Source of the DNA: Bacillus sp. OV322
GTDB taxonomy: Bacteria; Bacillota; Bacilli; Bacillales; DSM-1321
Assembly (NCBI RefSeq): GCF_900112495.1
Contig: NZ_FOMA01000002.1
Location: 372,001-436,000 of the forward strand
Direction: 5' to 3'
Length of the DNA: 64,000 bases
In this document: positions 8,603 through 18,099 of the stretch, piece by piece
Layout: each line of letters starts with the position of its first letter
Position numbering within the stretch: the first letter of the stretch is position 1
Notes under the pieces: model-generated
Seen by the model: only the letters and a program-made list of their open reading frames with translations
Told to the model about the DNA's origin: nothing
Database searches by the model: none
Program-made: the position numbers and the translations under genes

Positions 8603-9613
8603 TTAGTAGGAAGAGCTGTCTGCTGAACCGTTTGTGTCATCTTTAGAGGTGACATTCAAATGCTTCTGCAGGGTCGCTTTCACTTCTTCGACAGATGTTT
8701 CATCAAGCTTATAATAGTAGATGCCGTCTGTATAGTTGTCGGCGCCTTTGAGTTTGATAGTTTCAATGTTAAGTCCTGCGCCGCTTGTTACATAGCTTAA
8801 GAACGACTTCATTTCGGTGAACTTAAGATTTGTTTCCATGTTGTTTCCTACTGCCTGAATGACGTCTGTATATTTGGTAACAGCGCCGACAGATGTTGCC
8901 TTTGTCATGATCGCTTTTAATATCTGCTGCTGGCGTTCGCCGCGCTGGATATCGCTGTCATGGTGTCTTGTTCTGGCAAGTGCGAGAGCTTGTTCACCGT
9001 CAAGGGTTTGCATGCCCGGCTTCAAATGAATGGCTTCTTTATGGTCTTTAGAGTCTTGTTCGCGTAAATCATACGGTACATCGACATCAATGCCGTTTAA
9101 AGCGTCCACTACATCGATGAAGGCATTGAAGTTCATGCGGACATAATAATCAACGGGTACGTCCAGCAAGTGCTCTATAGTCTGGATAGTGGTTTTTGGT
9201 CCGCCGTATGCATGGGCCGCATTAATTTTTGTATACCTGTCTTTGCCTGGAATGTATACATAAGAGTCACGCGGGATGCTGAGCAGTTTAATCGATTTCT
9301 CTTTTTTATTAAAAGTGGCAAGCATAAGGGCATCAGATCTGGCATGGCCATTAAATTTACGCTTAGTACTGTCATCTACCCCAATGAATAGAATGGACAC
9401 ATTGTCCGCCATTGGATTGACAGCCGTTTTGCGCTTATCTGAGGTGCCGATAGATTTGTAGGAATCGTCCATCACGCTTTTTGCCTTCACATAGATGGAA
9501 GCCGCATAAGCGGAAGCTCCTAAGCCAAGGATGAATAGGGGAACGAGAAACAGTAAAAGTTTTCTGCGGTTTTTCTTTCTTTTCCTAATCTTGTACACAC
9601 GCCTTCTTGCCAT
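8603..9613 (-). CDS. tagU: LytR-CpsA-Psr family wall polymer ligase (TagU/LytR)
   Basis: A 336-residue LCP protein with a short basic cytoplasmic end (MARRRVYKIRKRKKNRRK), one membrane span, and an extracellular catalytic domain. LCP enzymes attach teichoic acid from its lipid carrier to peptidoglycan. Conserved parts are LFIGVDDS, the SIPRDSYVYIPG strand with the essential Arg-Asp pair, KINAAHAYGG, and QALALARTRHHDSDIQRGERQQQIL. AAGGAG precedes the ATG. It is transcribed against tagO, as in B. subtilis. The C-terminal SSSY tail is Ser/Asp-rich. Naming it TagU rather than TagT or TagV rests on synteny. Confidence 0.92.
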   Translation of the reverse strand: MARRRVYKIRKRKKNRRKLLLFLVPLFILGLGASAYAASIYVKAKSVMDDSYKSIGTSDKRKTAVNPMADNVSILFIGVDDSTKRKFNGHARSDALMLATFNKKEKSIKLLSIPRDSYVYIPGKDRYTKINAAHAYGGPKTTIQTIEHLLDVPVDYYVRMNFNAFIDVVDALNGIDVDVPYDLREQDSKDHKEAIHLKPGMQTLDGEQALALARTRHHDSDIQRGERQQQILKAIMTKATSVGAVTKYTDVIQAVGNNMETNLKFTEMKSFLSYVTSGAGLNIETIKLKGADNYTDGIYYYKLDETSVEEVKATLQKHLNVTSKDDTNGSADSSSY

Positions 9614-9775
9614 TGTTACTTCTCCTTTAAAAAAACAGCAGCTCTAAAACTGCCATCTTCATTTTCTAGATGATATAGTTGTAAATCAAAATTCATTTTA
9701 CCTTGAATTTCACCATCCGTAAAATAAAATTTTCTTTACAAATAAGGAGTGACACTGTAATAAATGAAATCAAGG

Positions 9776-10408
9776 CTAAACATCTGTCTCAAGATAGATG
9801 GTTTCCCCTTCAGTAATGATTCCCTGCCCGTTCGTCAATTCTGTCATCCATTCGATGAATTGCTGTTTCTCGCTTGTGCTGACATAGGTCTGGAAGATGA
9901 CTGAATCAAGATATTCTATCTCTTTAATAGGAAACGATGAAGACCGGAGCTCATTTTCCACTTTTCCAAGCCAGGTGTATTCTAGCTTTGTATGCATGAC
10001 GGCCGTAAGTGTTCTCTCAACAACGCCGATTGCCTCAATACCTTCGGATGTGCTATTGCTGTAGGCGCGGATCAGCCCTCCTGCCCCTAGCTTAATGCCG
10101 CCGAAATAACGGGTCACTACAACAGTGGTATCCTTCAAATTCTTTTTCTTCAATACTTCTAAAATTGGCACCCCAGCCGTCCCTGAAGGCTCACCGTCAT
10201 CATTCGCCTTTTGAATCAGGTTTTGTTCGCCGATCATATAGGCTGAACAGTTGTGAGTGGCATCTCGGTATTTTTTCTTGATTTCCTGGATAAATGCTAA
10301 AGCTTCTTCCTCTGTTTCAGTTCGGGCGATGGAGGCAATGAACCGCGACCGCTCTATTACAATCTCATTTTCGCCTTGTCCCTTTACAGTCAAATATTGT
10401 GGAAGCAA
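9776..10408 (-). CDS. yvyE: YvyE, IMPACT/YigZ (UPF0029) family protein
   Basis: A 210-residue protein of the YigZ/IMPACT family. Characteristic stretches are SRFIASIARTETEEEALAFI, ATHNCSAYMIG, KANDDGEPSGTAGVPILEVL and VVVTRYFGGIKLGAGGLIRAYS. The family is linked to translation or stress control, but the bacterial role is not settled. The start is the TTG at 10408 (reading MLPQYLTVKG, as in B. subtilis YvyE), because AAGGAG lies 7 bases upstream; longer readings up to 10489 have no site. It is divergent from degS across a long AT-rich gap, conserved synteny. Confidence 0.9.
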   Translation of the reverse strand: MLPQYLTVKGQGENEIVIERSRFIASIARTETEEEALAFIQEIKKKYRDATHNCSAYMIGEQNLIQKANDDGEPSGTAGVPILEVLKKKNLKDTTVVVTRYFGGIKLGAGGLIRAYSNSTSEGIEAIGVVERTLTAVMHTKLEYTWLGKVENELRSSSFPIKEIEYLDSVIFQTYVSTSEKQQFIEWMTELTNGQGIITEGETIYLETDV

Positions 10409-11128
10409 AATGATTCTCCTTTCCATTGGGGTTTCCCCGCATATTGAATTATGGCAATGGGCCTTTTTTGTTATTGTTCTAAATATCATTAGTGAGTATT
10501 TAGACCTATCGAAGTGGTTTTTAGTGATAAGACTATTTTACTATAATGAATAGTTTCCTTCATTTATCGGTCGAATGTAATGTAAAGGTAACGGAATGTA
10601 AAAGAATTTTAATATACTCAAGAAAATTGCATGATATAATTAGTACTAATGTTCAATGAAACTACTATCGTAAAATAGTGTTGTATGCTTAAAAGAATAT
10701 TTTCCATAAAAAATCAAGAAATGTTTTTCGACATTCATGGCTCTTTACCCGTTTTTGCAGGGATATCAAAGGTTTTAACTGCATAATAGCCTCAGGGTTT
10801 TGAAATATATGGACGAAATATAAAGATTCTTCCATTTGATTCTTTTGTATAGAATGGATTAGGATAAAGGATATACTAATCTATTTCTATGCATTGTGTG
10901 CGATGTGTTTTTTACAAAATATATCGCTTCTTGTATCGTATCTCTTTTCTTAATATTTTTACAGTAATTCGCCGTATTTGCTCTGATATTTGTTACAATG
11001 AAGAGGAAATAAGTGTAAAGTCAGCTGTCAACAAAGGTTGTTTTTCATTGATGGGTTTACTGAATACAGCGAGAATGGATACGATCACTTACATAAACCA
11101 ATTTGTTCATATAAGCGGAGGAATCCTG
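10409..11128. other. Divergent yvyE/degS regulatory gap
   Basis: 720 bases without a supported gene. An extended -10 like TGATATAAT (10632-10640, plus strand) and a Spo0A-box-like TTCGACA (10727-10733) are visible. From 10889 the degS frame is open upstream of its ribosome binding site, but that stretch has no site of its own and resembles no DegS N-terminus. I treat it as a long degS leader. Confidence 0.4.
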
Positions 11129-12271
11129 ATGTCCATTAACCAATTAGATATAAATTCTTTGGACATGATATTAGAAACCATGGTGAAAACTGTAGGTGAC
11201 AGCAAATCTGAGATCTTCGAAATTGAAGAACAGTGCCGCCGTGACTTTGAAGAGTCTTCTAAAGAGCTAGAAGAAATCAGGGTGCGGGTTTCGACAGTCA
11301 TTGACGAAAGTGATTCTCTGGACACAAAAGCCCGTTATGCCAGAAAACGGCTTTCAGAGGTTAGCATGTTCTTTAATAACTTTTCAGAAGAACAGGTTCG
11401 CGATGCCTACGAAAAGGCGCATAAGCTGCAGATTGATCTGCAAATGAACCGTCAGCTCGAAAAACAGCTTCGTGTACGGCGCGATGATCTTGAAAGAAGA
11501 TTAAAAGGCTTGCAGCAAACGATCGACAGAGCTGATCATCTTGTTTCGCAAATATCCGTTGTCCTTAATTATCTGACGAGTGACCTTAAACAGGTTGGCG
11601 AGGCTCTTAAGGATGCACGGCGGAAGCAGGACTTTGGACTGAAGATTATTGAAGCCCAGGAAGAGGAACGAAAGAAGCTTTCCCGCGAAATCCATGATGG
11701 CCCTGCCCAAATGATGGCGAACGTGATGATGCGTTCTGACTTGATCGAGAGGGTCTACCGCGACCGCGGTGCCGGTGAAGCCATGACAGAAATAAAGAGC
11801 TTGAAGGTCATGGTCCGCAATGCGCTTTATGAAGTCCGCAGAATCATTTATGATTTGCGCCCGATGGCACTGGATGATCTTGGTCTGATTCCTACCCTAA
11901 GAAAATATCTGCAGACAACCGAAGACTATAATGAAAATGTTACATTAAGCTTCATAAATCTCGGGGAAGAAAAGCGGCTGCCTCCGAAGATGGAAGTTGC
12001 GTTATTCAGGCTTGTGCAGGAATCCATCCAAAATGCCATCAAGCATGCCAGTCCGAAAAACATTTCGGTCAAGCTGTCGATGACACGCGAAATGGTCATG
12101 GTCATGGTGAAGGATGACGGCAGCGGATTTGACGCCTCACAGCAAAAAGAAGGCTCGTTCGGCCTGATGGGAATGAGAGAGCGTGTGGATCTTCTTGAAG
12201 GAGAAATCACGATCAATTCCCAGCCTGACATAGGCACGCTTGTCATGATCCAGGTACCTTTAAAAGTATAA
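11129..12271 (+). CDS. degS: Sensor histidine kinase DegS
   Basis: A 380-residue cytoplasmic histidine kinase that phosphorylates DegU, controlling exoenzymes, competence, motility and biofilm. An N-terminal coiled-coil sensor (about 1-180) leads to the HisKA_3 phosphoacceptor block EEERKKLSREIHDGPAQMMA, with His189, the same number as in B. subtilis. Next come RNALYEVRRIIYDLRPMALDDLGL and the ATPase motifs VQESIQNAIKHA, DDGSGFD and FGLMGMRERVDLL. No membrane span is seen, as expected. I start at 11129 because GGAGG lies just upstream and the N-terminus then matches the family. DegU follows after 53 bases. Confidence 0.96.
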   Translation: MSINQLDINSLDMILETMVKTVGDSKSEIFEIEEQCRRDFEESSKELEEIRVRVSTVIDESDSLDTKARYARKRLSEVSMFFNNFSEEQVRDAYEKAHKLQIDLQMNRQLEKQLRVRRDDLERRLKGLQQTIDRADHLVSQISVVLNYLTSDLKQVGEALKDARRKQDFGLKIIEAQEEERKKLSREIHDGPAQMMANVMMRSDLIERVYRDRGAGEAMTEIKSLKVMVRNALYEVRRIIYDLRPMALDDLGLIPTLRKYLQTTEDYNENVTLSFINLGEEKRLPPKMEVALFRLVQESIQNAIKHASPKNISVKLSMTREMVMVMVKDDGSGFDASQQKEGSFGLMGMRERVDLLEGEITINSQPDIGTLVMIQVPLKV

Positions 12272-12324
12272 GCAAAGCATAACTTAAAAAAACAGAAAAA
12301 CGTAGAATTAGGGGGGCGAAGCCC

Positions 12325-13011
12325 ATGACAACAAATATAATCATTATTGATGACCATCAGCTTTTTCGTGAAGGTGTAAAAAGAATATTAGACTTCGAAG
12401 ATTCTTTCGACGTTGTGGCAGAAGGCGACGATGGCAGCGATGCAATCAGCCTTGTTGAAGAACACAATCCAGATGTTGTATTGATGGACATCAACATGCC
12501 GACAGTAAACGGAATCGAAGCTACAAAGATGCTGATCTCCCAATATCCGGAGACAAAAGTAATCATCCTGTCCATCCATGACGATGAAAACTATGTGCAG
12601 CATGCTTTAAAAACAGGCGCACAGGGATATCTTTTAAAGGAAATGGATGCAGATGCATTGGTAGAGGCAGTCAAGGTTGTAGCAGACGGAGGTTCTTACC
12701 TTCATCCGAAGGTCACTCATAACCTGGTGAGAGAGTACCGCAGACTTGCTACAGAGCCGAACTCTGACAGCGGCAAGTCATCTTTTGGCCCTGAAATCCG
12801 AAGGCCGCTGCACCTGCTTACACGACGCGAATGCGAAGTGCTTCAGCTATTGGCTGACGGAAAAAGCAACCGCGGCATAGGCGAAACCCTATACATAAGC
12901 GAAAAAACCGTCAAAAACCATGTGTCCAACATTCTGCAGAAAATGAATGTAAACGACCGCACACAAGCCGTAGTCCTTGCGATTAAAAACGGCTGGGTGG
13001 AAGTGAAATAA
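12325..13011 (+). CDS. degU: Response regulator DegU
   Basis: A 228-residue NarL/FixJ-type response regulator paired with DegS. The receiver has the acidic pair [16 protein letters not shown], phosphoacceptor Asp55 in [10 protein letters not shown], the switch Ser in [13 protein letters not shown], and the conserved Lys in [11 protein letters not shown]. The LuxR-type helix-turn-helix is [20 protein letters not shown]...[16 protein letters not shown]. Length and order match B. subtilis DegU. A terminator follows closely. Confidence 0.97.
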   Translation: MTTNIIIIDDHQLFREGVKRILDFEDSFDVVAEGDDGSDAISLVEEHNPDVVLMDINMPTVNGIEATKMLISQYPETKVIILSIHDDENYVQHALKTGAQGYLLKEMDADALVEAVKVVADGGSYLHPKVTHNLVREYRRLATEPNSDSGKSSFGPEIRRPLHLLTRRECEVLQLLADGKSNRGIGETLYISEKTVKNHVSNILQKMNVNDRTQAVVLAIKNGWVEVK

Positions 13012-13028
13012 TATATTATGTTAGAAGA

Positions 13029-13062
13029 AGTCTGGCTCCCTATGGGGCTGGGCTTTTTTTAT
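13029..13062 (+). terminator. Terminator after degU
   Basis: AGTCTGGCTCCC and GGGGCTGGGCT pair (some G-T) around TAT, followed by seven Ts. It sits 17 bases past the degU stop. Confidence 0.85.
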
Positions 13063-13082
13063 GGTTTTTTTGGTTTGCTGTA

Positions 13083-13201
13083 TCTTTAAGGTTTGGCTCG
13101 AATCAAGGGGGATTTCGCTCTAATGGAGGGTGAATTGGCTCGAATGGGACTCGATTTGGCTCGAATCAGGGCCTAATTGAATCAATTATCCATTTGACTG
13201 G
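13083..13201 (+). repeat. Four-unit 21-bp repeat element, copy C
   Basis: Units end at 13103, 13124, 13145 and 13166, each with the GGCTCGAAT or CGCTCTAAT core. The tail holds AATTGAATCAATTATCC and ends near 13201. It lies just past the degU terminator. The rest of the gap to degV (13202-13464) is AT-rich, with a TATAAT-like hexamer near 13376 and no other recognised feature. Confidence 0.88.
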
Positions 13202-13464
13202 AAATTATATACTGTTTTTAAACAGTTCTTCAGAATAAAGCTGCTTTTTTAAAGAGTGATATGTTCTTAGAGTGACTTTTTAAGAAAACGTCATTCATTT
13301 AATGAAAAGCGTAACTTAAGCAGGGTAATACGGCTGCCAAGTCAGCAAAAATTCAAAAACCACCCAGGGATAACTATATAATGCATGATGGATGGTTTTC
13401 AGATAGAATGGTGTATATATATTTATAGAAGCTCATTATTTTTTATAAGGGATGGTTTTATTCT

Positions 13465-14307
13465 ATGAAAACGGCAGTTGTAACGGATAGCACTGCATAT
13501 ATACCGAAAGATGTGCGTGATGAGCTTGACATACATATGGTTCCGCTTCAAGTTGTTTTCGGGAACGAGGTTTACCTGGAAGAGGTGGATTTGACATCGG
13601 AGCAATTTTACGAAGAAGTTAAAAAGGCAGACAAGCTTCCGACCACTTCGCAGCCTCCGACCGGAAAGTTTGTGGAGAAATTCGAGGAGCTAGCGAAGGA
13701 CTATGACAATGTAATCAGCATTCATCTGTCGAGCGGCATCAGCGGTACCTATCAGGGAGCCATTGCGGCAGGGGACATGGTCGATAATCTTGATGTGTAT
13801 GCGTTTGATACGGAAATCAGCTGCATGGTGCAGGGCTTTTATGCTATTGAGGCAGCCCGCATGGCGAAGGACGGCAAAAGCCCGCAGGAAATCCTGAAGC
13901 GGCTTGAAGAGATGAAAGCATCGGCACGTGCGTACTTTATGGCTGACGATCTCCGCCATCTGCAGCGGGGAGGAAGGCTGAACAGTGCACAGGCATTAAT
14001 CGGAAGTTTGCTTCAGGTTAAACCTTTGCTTCACTTTGTAAATAAGGTGATTGTGCCTTTTGAAAAAATCAGGACCCGAAAAAGAGCACTAAAGCGCATT
14101 TCGGACCTGCTGGCCGAAGACGCAAAGGATGGCGGGCAATACAAAGCAGTCATCATTCATGCTATGTGTGAAGAAGAAGCGAAGCAATGGCGTGATGAGC
14201 TTCAGGCAGAGATCCCGAATGCTGAATTCGGCATTTCCTATTTCGGACCGGTCATCGGGACCCACATCGGAGAAGGCGCGATGGGGATGGGCTGGTACAA
14301 AGTATAA
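13465..14307 (+). CDS. DegV family fatty-acid-binding protein
   Basis: A 280-residue protein with the whole DegV pattern: TAVVTDSTAYIPKDV at the start, TTSQPPTGKFVEKFEEL, ISIHLSSGISGTYQGA (fatty-acid carboxylate contacts), and the C-terminal GPVIGTHIGEGAMGMGW. DegV/FakB proteins bind a fatty acid; FakB paralogues present it to the kinase FakA. Whether this copy does so cannot be told from the sequence. It lies between degU and comFA, as yviA does in B. subtilis, and has its own terminator. Confidence 0.93.
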   Translation: MKTAVVTDSTAYIPKDVRDELDIHMVPLQVVFGNEVYLEEVDLTSEQFYEEVKKADKLPTTSQPPTGKFVEKFEELAKDYDNVISIHLSSGISGTYQGAIAAGDMVDNLDVYAFDTEISCMVQGFYAIEAARMAKDGKSPQEILKRLEEMKASARAYFMADDLRHLQRGGRLNSAQALIGSLLQVKPLLHFVNKVIVPFEKIRTRKRALKRISDLLAEDAKDGGQYKAVIIHAMCEEEAKQWRDELQAEIPNAEFGISYFGPVIGTHIGEGAMGMGWYKV

Positions 14308-14319
14308 TGTTTTGGTGCA

Positions 14320-14350
14320 AGCAGTCCTTTTAGGACTGTTTGTTTTTATT
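14320..14350 (+). terminator. Terminator after the degV-family gene
   Basis: CAGTCC and GGACTG pair around TTTTA, and TTTGTTTTTATT follows. Confidence 0.8.
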
Positions 14351-14400
14351 AGGCAGGAATTTCAATAGAAGACACCGAATGGATTTCCTGGAGGTGTTAC

Positions 14401-15792
14401 ATGAAAAGAGATTTTCCTTTTTTAAAAGAACTGCAGAAGCATTTATATGGCCGCTCGCTTCTTGCTGAAGAAATTCCCTTCCCGCTTGAAACGATTGGGT
14501 ATCATCAGGAACAGGGTTATGTTTCGGGTATTCCAGGTGTTGAAAGGGAAAAGGGCCGGTTTGTTTGCAGGAGGTGCGGGTGCCGCGAGCAGAGGCTGTT
14601 TTATTCCTTTCCCTGCAAACGCTGCGGAAAGATATGCAGCTATTGCCGTTCCTGCATCATGATGGGACGGGTGAGCGAATGCTCGCTTTTGTACAGCTGG
14701 GCTGGCGACCATTACAGTTTCTCTGTACCGGAACATCCTATGCTATGGGATGGCACGCTTTCCCAAGGACAAAAAACAGCATCCCAAGCAGTTGCCGAAG
14801 CGGTAACCAGAAATGAAGAGGTTCTGGTTTGGGCAGTCTGCGGTGCAGGGAAAACTGAGGTATTGTTTCAGGGGATAGAAACAGCCCTGAAATCAGAAAA
14901 GCGTGTTTGCATTGCCACTCCGAGAACAGATGTCGTTTTAGAGCTCGCTCCCCGGCTGAAGCAGGCCTTTCCAGGTATTGATGTGGCTGCCCTATACGGA
15001 GGCAGCGAAGACCGGCATATGCTTGCCCCTCTAACAGTCTCGACCACCCATCAGCTATTCCGCTTTCAGCAGGCCTTCGATACGATCATCATTGATGAAG
15101 TCGATGCCTTTCCTTACTCGATGGATCCCTCTCTTCAGTATGCTGCCGACAAATCAAAAAAAACTCAATCCTCAACCATTTACCTCACCGCCACTCCTTC
15201 AAAAAAGATGCAAAGTTCAGCCAGGTCAGGCAAGCTCGCACATGTCACCATTCCGGCGCGCTATCACCGAAAACCGATTCCTGTTCCGGAGATGAAGTGG
15301 TGCGGCAATTACCCTAAACAATTTTTAAAAAAAGTAATTCCGGCCGCTATCAAGGAATGGGTAAAAAAACGCCTTGAGGCAGAAACACCGATTCTGCTGT
15401 TTTTCCCGAGCATTGTCATGATGGAAAGTGTTCTTCCACTTTTTCAGCATCTTCATGAAGGGCTAATTTCCGTTCACTCTCAGGATCCAGAGAGAAAGGA
15501 AAAGGTATCCGCTCTTCGCAAAGGTGAAGTCCCTGGGCTTTTAACAACGACCATCCTCGAGCGCGGTGTTACGATTCCAAGGCTGGATGTGGCGGTAATT
15601 GGAGCAGAGCATGAGGTGTTTTCAGAAAGTGCGCTTGTCCAGATTTCCGGCCGGGTCGGCAGGAGCTCCCAGCATTACAGCGGCAATGTTACTTTTTTTC
15701 ATTATGGTAAAACAAACAGTATGGTTTCAGCAGTCCATCACATTTCACACATGAACTCTGAGGCGAGGAAAAGAGGACTGCTTGATGAGTAA
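14401..15792 (+). CDS. comFA: Competence ATP-dependent helicase-like protein ComFA
   Basis: A 463-residue superfamily 2 DNA-dependent ATPase that powers uptake of single-stranded DNA through the ComEC pore in transformation. An N-terminal zinc finger with paired cysteines (CRRCGCREQRLFYSFPCKRCGKI-type, about 56-85) precedes Walker A AVCGAGKTEVLF, the DEAD-like Walker B IIIDEVDAFP, motif III YLTATPS, and C-terminal motif VI QISGRVGRSSQ. GGAGGTG precedes the ATG. It overlaps comFC by 8 bases. comFB, present between them in B. subtilis, is absent here. Confidence 0.95.
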   Translation: MKRDFPFLKELQKHLYGRSLLAEEIPFPLETIGYHQEQGYVSGIPGVEREKGRFVCRRCGCREQRLFYSFPCKRCGKICSYCRSCIMMGRVSECSLLYSWAGDHYSFSVPEHPMLWDGTLSQGQKTASQAVAEAVTRNEEVLVWAVCGAGKTEVLFQGIETALKSEKRVCIATPRTDVVLELAPRLKQAFPGIDVAALYGGSEDRHMLAPLTVSTTHQLFRFQQAFDTIIIDEVDAFPYSMDPSLQYAADKSKKTQSSTIYLTATPSKKMQSSARSGKLAHVTIPARYHRKPIPVPEMKWCGNYPKQFLKKVIPAAIKEWVKKRLEAETPILLFFPSIVMMESVLPLFQHLHEGLISVHSQDPERKEKVSALRKGEVPGLLTTTILERGVTIPRLDVAVIGAEHEVFSESALVQISGRVGRSSQHYSGNVTFFHYGKTNSMVSAVHHISHMNSEARKRGLLDE

Positions 15793-16474
15793 TTGCCTGC
15801 TGTGTGACACTGAAATGAAGCAGCCTATAACATGGAATAGTCTATTTTTGAACAAAGAAGAAAGTGTCTGTACAACTTGCAGGGATCAGCTGCAATTCCT
15901 TAGTGGTGAAACATGCTCTATGTGTGGCAGGGTGCTGGAAGATGATTTCAGGGAGGGAGATGTATGCAGTGACTGCATCAGGTGGGAGCAGGACCCGGAA
16001 TGGAATGGTATCCTGAAGAGAAATGTGTCTCTGTTTCACTATAATGAGTTTTTAAAGGAAACAATCGCGAAGTATAAATATCGGGGCGATTATGCGATTG
16101 CTTCTGCGTTTTCTTCTTATATAAAGGCTGCTTTGCCGAAATTGGAGTATGATCTGCTTGTTCCTGTCCCGTTAAGCAGGGAACGATTGTTTGAGCGTGG
16201 GTTCAATCAGGCAGAAGCCCTCGCGGAATGTGCGGGTTTCAGCTGCAATGATATTCTGGCAAGAGTGCACAGTGAAAAGCAGTCAAAAAAATCGCGAAAA
16301 GAACGGATGATTATTAAGAAAATTTTTCAGGTAAAAAGTCCTGATTTTGTGATTGAAAAAAATATATTGCTGCTGGATGACATATATACAACCGGCTCGA
16401 CAATTAGGAATGCAGCAAAAGAATTGATGTTAGCGGGGGCAAGTTCGGTTCAGTCATTCACGCTTGCCAGATAA
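15785..16474 (+). CDS. comFC: ComF family phosphoribosyltransferase-like protein ComFC
   Basis: A 229-residue ComFC protein needed for full transformation. An N-terminal four-cysteine zinc ribbon (CLLCDTEM, CTTC, CSMCGR, CSDC) leads to a type I phosphoribosyltransferase fold with VPVPLSRERLFERGFNQAEALA and the PRPP loop ILLLDDIYTTGSTIRNAA. The ATG at 15785 overlaps the comFA stop, so coupled translation is likely; a TTG one codon earlier is the alternative. YvyF follows after a short gap. Confidence 0.94.
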   Translation: MSNCLLCDTEMKQPITWNSLFLNKEESVCTTCRDQLQFLSGETCSMCGRVLEDDFREGDVCSDCIRWEQDPEWNGILKRNVSLFHYNEFLKETIAKYKYRGDYAIASAFSSYIKAALPKLEYDLLVPVPLSRERLFERGFNQAEALAECAGFSCNDILARVHSEKQSKKSRKERMIIKKIFQVKSPDFVIEKNILLLDDIYTTGSTIRNAAKELMLAGASSVQSFTLAR

Positions 16475-16553
16475 TTTTAAAAAACTTCTTCACTTTTCCC
16501 TAAAACTGTTCGATATAAAAATCAGAGAATGGTACATGAAAAGGGGAATAGAG

Positions 16554-16958
16554 ATGGAATTAAGCAATTGCCCAAACTGTGATTCACTGTTTGTGAAAAG
16601 CAATTTTCGTGAAGTTTGCGATAGCTGCTATAAAGAAGAAGAAGCAAAGTTTGATAAAGTATATCAATTTATCCGGAAAAGAGATAACAGAACCGCCACC
16701 ATGGCGCAGGTAGTGAAAGCTACTGAAGTGGAAGAGACGCTGATCATCCGGTTTATAAAAAGCGGGAGACTCCGGGTTGCCCAGTTTCCGAATCTTGGCA
16801 TTCCCTGTGAAAGATGCGGCAAATCAATCCGTGAAGGCAAGCTTTGCGGGGACTGCACAAAGTCCCTTCGTTCTGATATTTATAACCTTGAAAAAGAAGA
16901 AAACCGCCAGCGCGAAATACAAGATCGTTCAAAAAAAGCCACGTATTATACCAAGTGA
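16554..16958 (+). CDS. yvyF: YvyF, flagellar operon zinc-finger protein
   Basis: A 134-residue protein of the TIGR03826/YvyF family. Two cysteine clusters frame a helical winged-helix-like middle: CPNCDSLFVKSNFREVCDSC near the N-terminus and CERCGKSIREGKLCGDC near 90-107. A lysine/glutamate-rich helix ends it. The start at 16554 (MELSNCPNC) is chosen because AGGGG precedes it and matches the B. subtilis protein; the frame is open back to 16464. It is the first gene of the flgM block in this lineage. Its molecular function is not established. Confidence 0.88.
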   Translation: MELSNCPNCDSLFVKSNFREVCDSCYKEEEAKFDKVYQFIRKRDNRTATMAQVVKATEVEETLIIRFIKSGRLRVAQFPNLGIPCERCGKSIREGKLCGDCTKSLRSDIYNLEKEENRQREIQDRSKKATYYTK

Positions 16959-16966
16959 ATTCATGG

Positions 16967-17006
16967 AGCTTGCAGATATTTCTATATCGATCTGCAGGCT
17001 TTTTTC
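16967..17006 (+). terminator. Terminator after yvyF
   Basis: AGCTTGCAGAT (16967-16977) and ATCTGCAGGCT (16990-17000) pair over 11 positions, followed by five Ts. It separates the competence transcript from the SigD-driven flgM transcript. Confidence 0.88.
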
Positions 17007-17131
17007 GTGAAACTCAAGTAAAATAGAAGGATGAAGAGATATTATGACAAAGGTCCCTGTGTTGTAGGATAAAAGACCTTATTTCGACAACAGGGTAAAA
17101 ATTTTGTCAATAATAAATTTATAAAATGTGA

Positions 17132-17158
17132 TAAAAAAATTTTAATGGTGTCCGATAA
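17132..17158 (+). promoter_or_regulatory. SigD promoter of flgM
   Basis: TAAA (17132-17135), 15 bases, then TCCGATAA (17151-17158), matching the TAAA-N15-GCCGATAT flagellar sigma consensus at all but two positions. It lies 47 bases upstream of flgM. A Spo0A-box-like TTCGACA lies farther upstream at 17083-17089. Confidence 0.8.
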
Positions 17159-17205
17159 TACTTTTAGGGAGAAAATATAAATCGGCTGAAAGAGAGGGTT
17201 ACGTA

Positions 17206-17469
17206 ATGAAAATTAATCATACTTTTGGTGCTTCAGGGGTAAACCCTTACAATCGCCAAGCAAACAAAATCGACCAAACAAAACAGGCAGTGAAGGCGTC
17301 TGATAAAGTAGAAATTTCATCAACGGCTAAAGAACTGCAGCAGACTTCACAAATTCCTGCCCAAAGACAGGCAAAGGTAGAGGAATTGAAGCTTCAGGTG
17401 CAAAATGGTACCTACAAATTAAATGCACAAGAAACCGCTAAAAGCATCCTAAATCACTTTAAAAAATAA
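17206..17469 (+). CDS. flgM: Anti-sigma-D factor FlgM
   Basis: An 87-residue FlgM. It binds SigD and holds back late flagellar genes until the hook-basal body is complete. The N-terminus is disordered (NPYNRQANKIDQTKQAVKAS), then DKVEISSTAKELQQ and the C-terminal SigD-binding helices KVEELKLQVQNGTYKLNAQETAKSI are typical. AGAGAGGG precedes the ATG. The SigD promoter just upstream gives the expected autoregulatory loop. Confidence 0.94.
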   Translation: MKINHTFGASGVNPYNRQANKIDQTKQAVKASDKVEISSTAKELQQTSQIPAQRQAKVEELKLQVQNGTYKLNAQETAKSILNHFKK

Positions 17470-17533
17470 AGAGGCGGGAAAACCGTCCGTTTACCAGACC
17501 AAAAATTAACACATCAGCAGGGGAGGGAAAACA

Positions 17534-18025
17534 ATGTCCGCCGCAAATATCATCACAGCGCTCCAAAAATTAATCAAGCTTCATATAAGCCTGAATAACC
17601 TGGCGCAAAGAAAAACAAACATCATCAAAGAAGGCGACATGGACGCCCTCAGCCAGCTGCTGATGGATGAACAAAAGCATATAAAAGCGATCGAGCTTAC
17701 CGAGAATGAAAGAGAAAGAGCGGTTCAAAGCTATTTGCTGAAACAAGGGCAATTACAGAACACAGCGACCATTACAGATGTGATAGAAACTTCTTCAGAT
17801 AAAGAAAAAGCACAGCTGGAAGCATTAAAAGCACAGTTGCTTGAGGAAGCGCACATGCTAAAGGAGAATAACTATCTGAATCAGCAGCTCATCTATCAAT
17901 CTCTGCAGTTCGTCAATTTAACATTAGATATGCTGAGGCCGAGTAATCAGAATTTCAATTATGAAAAGCCGGTCCAGCAAAAATATAGTCAGGCATCAAC
18001 TGGGATGTTTGATTCAAAAGCATAA
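17534..18025 (+). CDS. flgN: Flagellar chaperone FlgN
   Basis: A 163-residue helical FlgN-family protein, expected to protect the hook-filament junction proteins FlgK and FlgL before export. Long amphipathic helices are visible, with LIKLHISLNNLAQRKTNIIKEGDMDALSQLLMDE near the N-terminus and NQQLIYQSLQFVNLTLDML in the C-terminal client-binding region. GGGAGGG precedes the ATG. It lies directly upstream of its expected client flgK. Confidence 0.92.
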   Translation: MSAANIITALQKLIKLHISLNNLAQRKTNIIKEGDMDALSQLLMDEQKHIKAIELTENERERAVQSYLLKQGQLQNTATITDVIETSSDKEKAQLEALKAQLLEEAHMLKENNYLNQQLIYQSLQFVNLTLDMLRPSNQNFNYEKPVQQKYSQASTGMFDSKA

Positions 18026-18099
18026 GAAGAAGACATGTGCCTGTTTGCTTCCTGGCTTAATAGGCACCGCGTTACATACAGTTAGGAGGACAAACACTC

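Noticed and set aside
8422..8655. 77-codon minus-strand frame between the tagO and tagU terminators
   Set aside because: It overlaps the tagU terminator and tagU itself in another frame, has no ribosome binding site and no recognisable domain.
10889..11128. 80-residue N-terminal extension of DegS
   Set aside because: The frame is open by chance; the GGAGG site and family similarity both begin at 11129.
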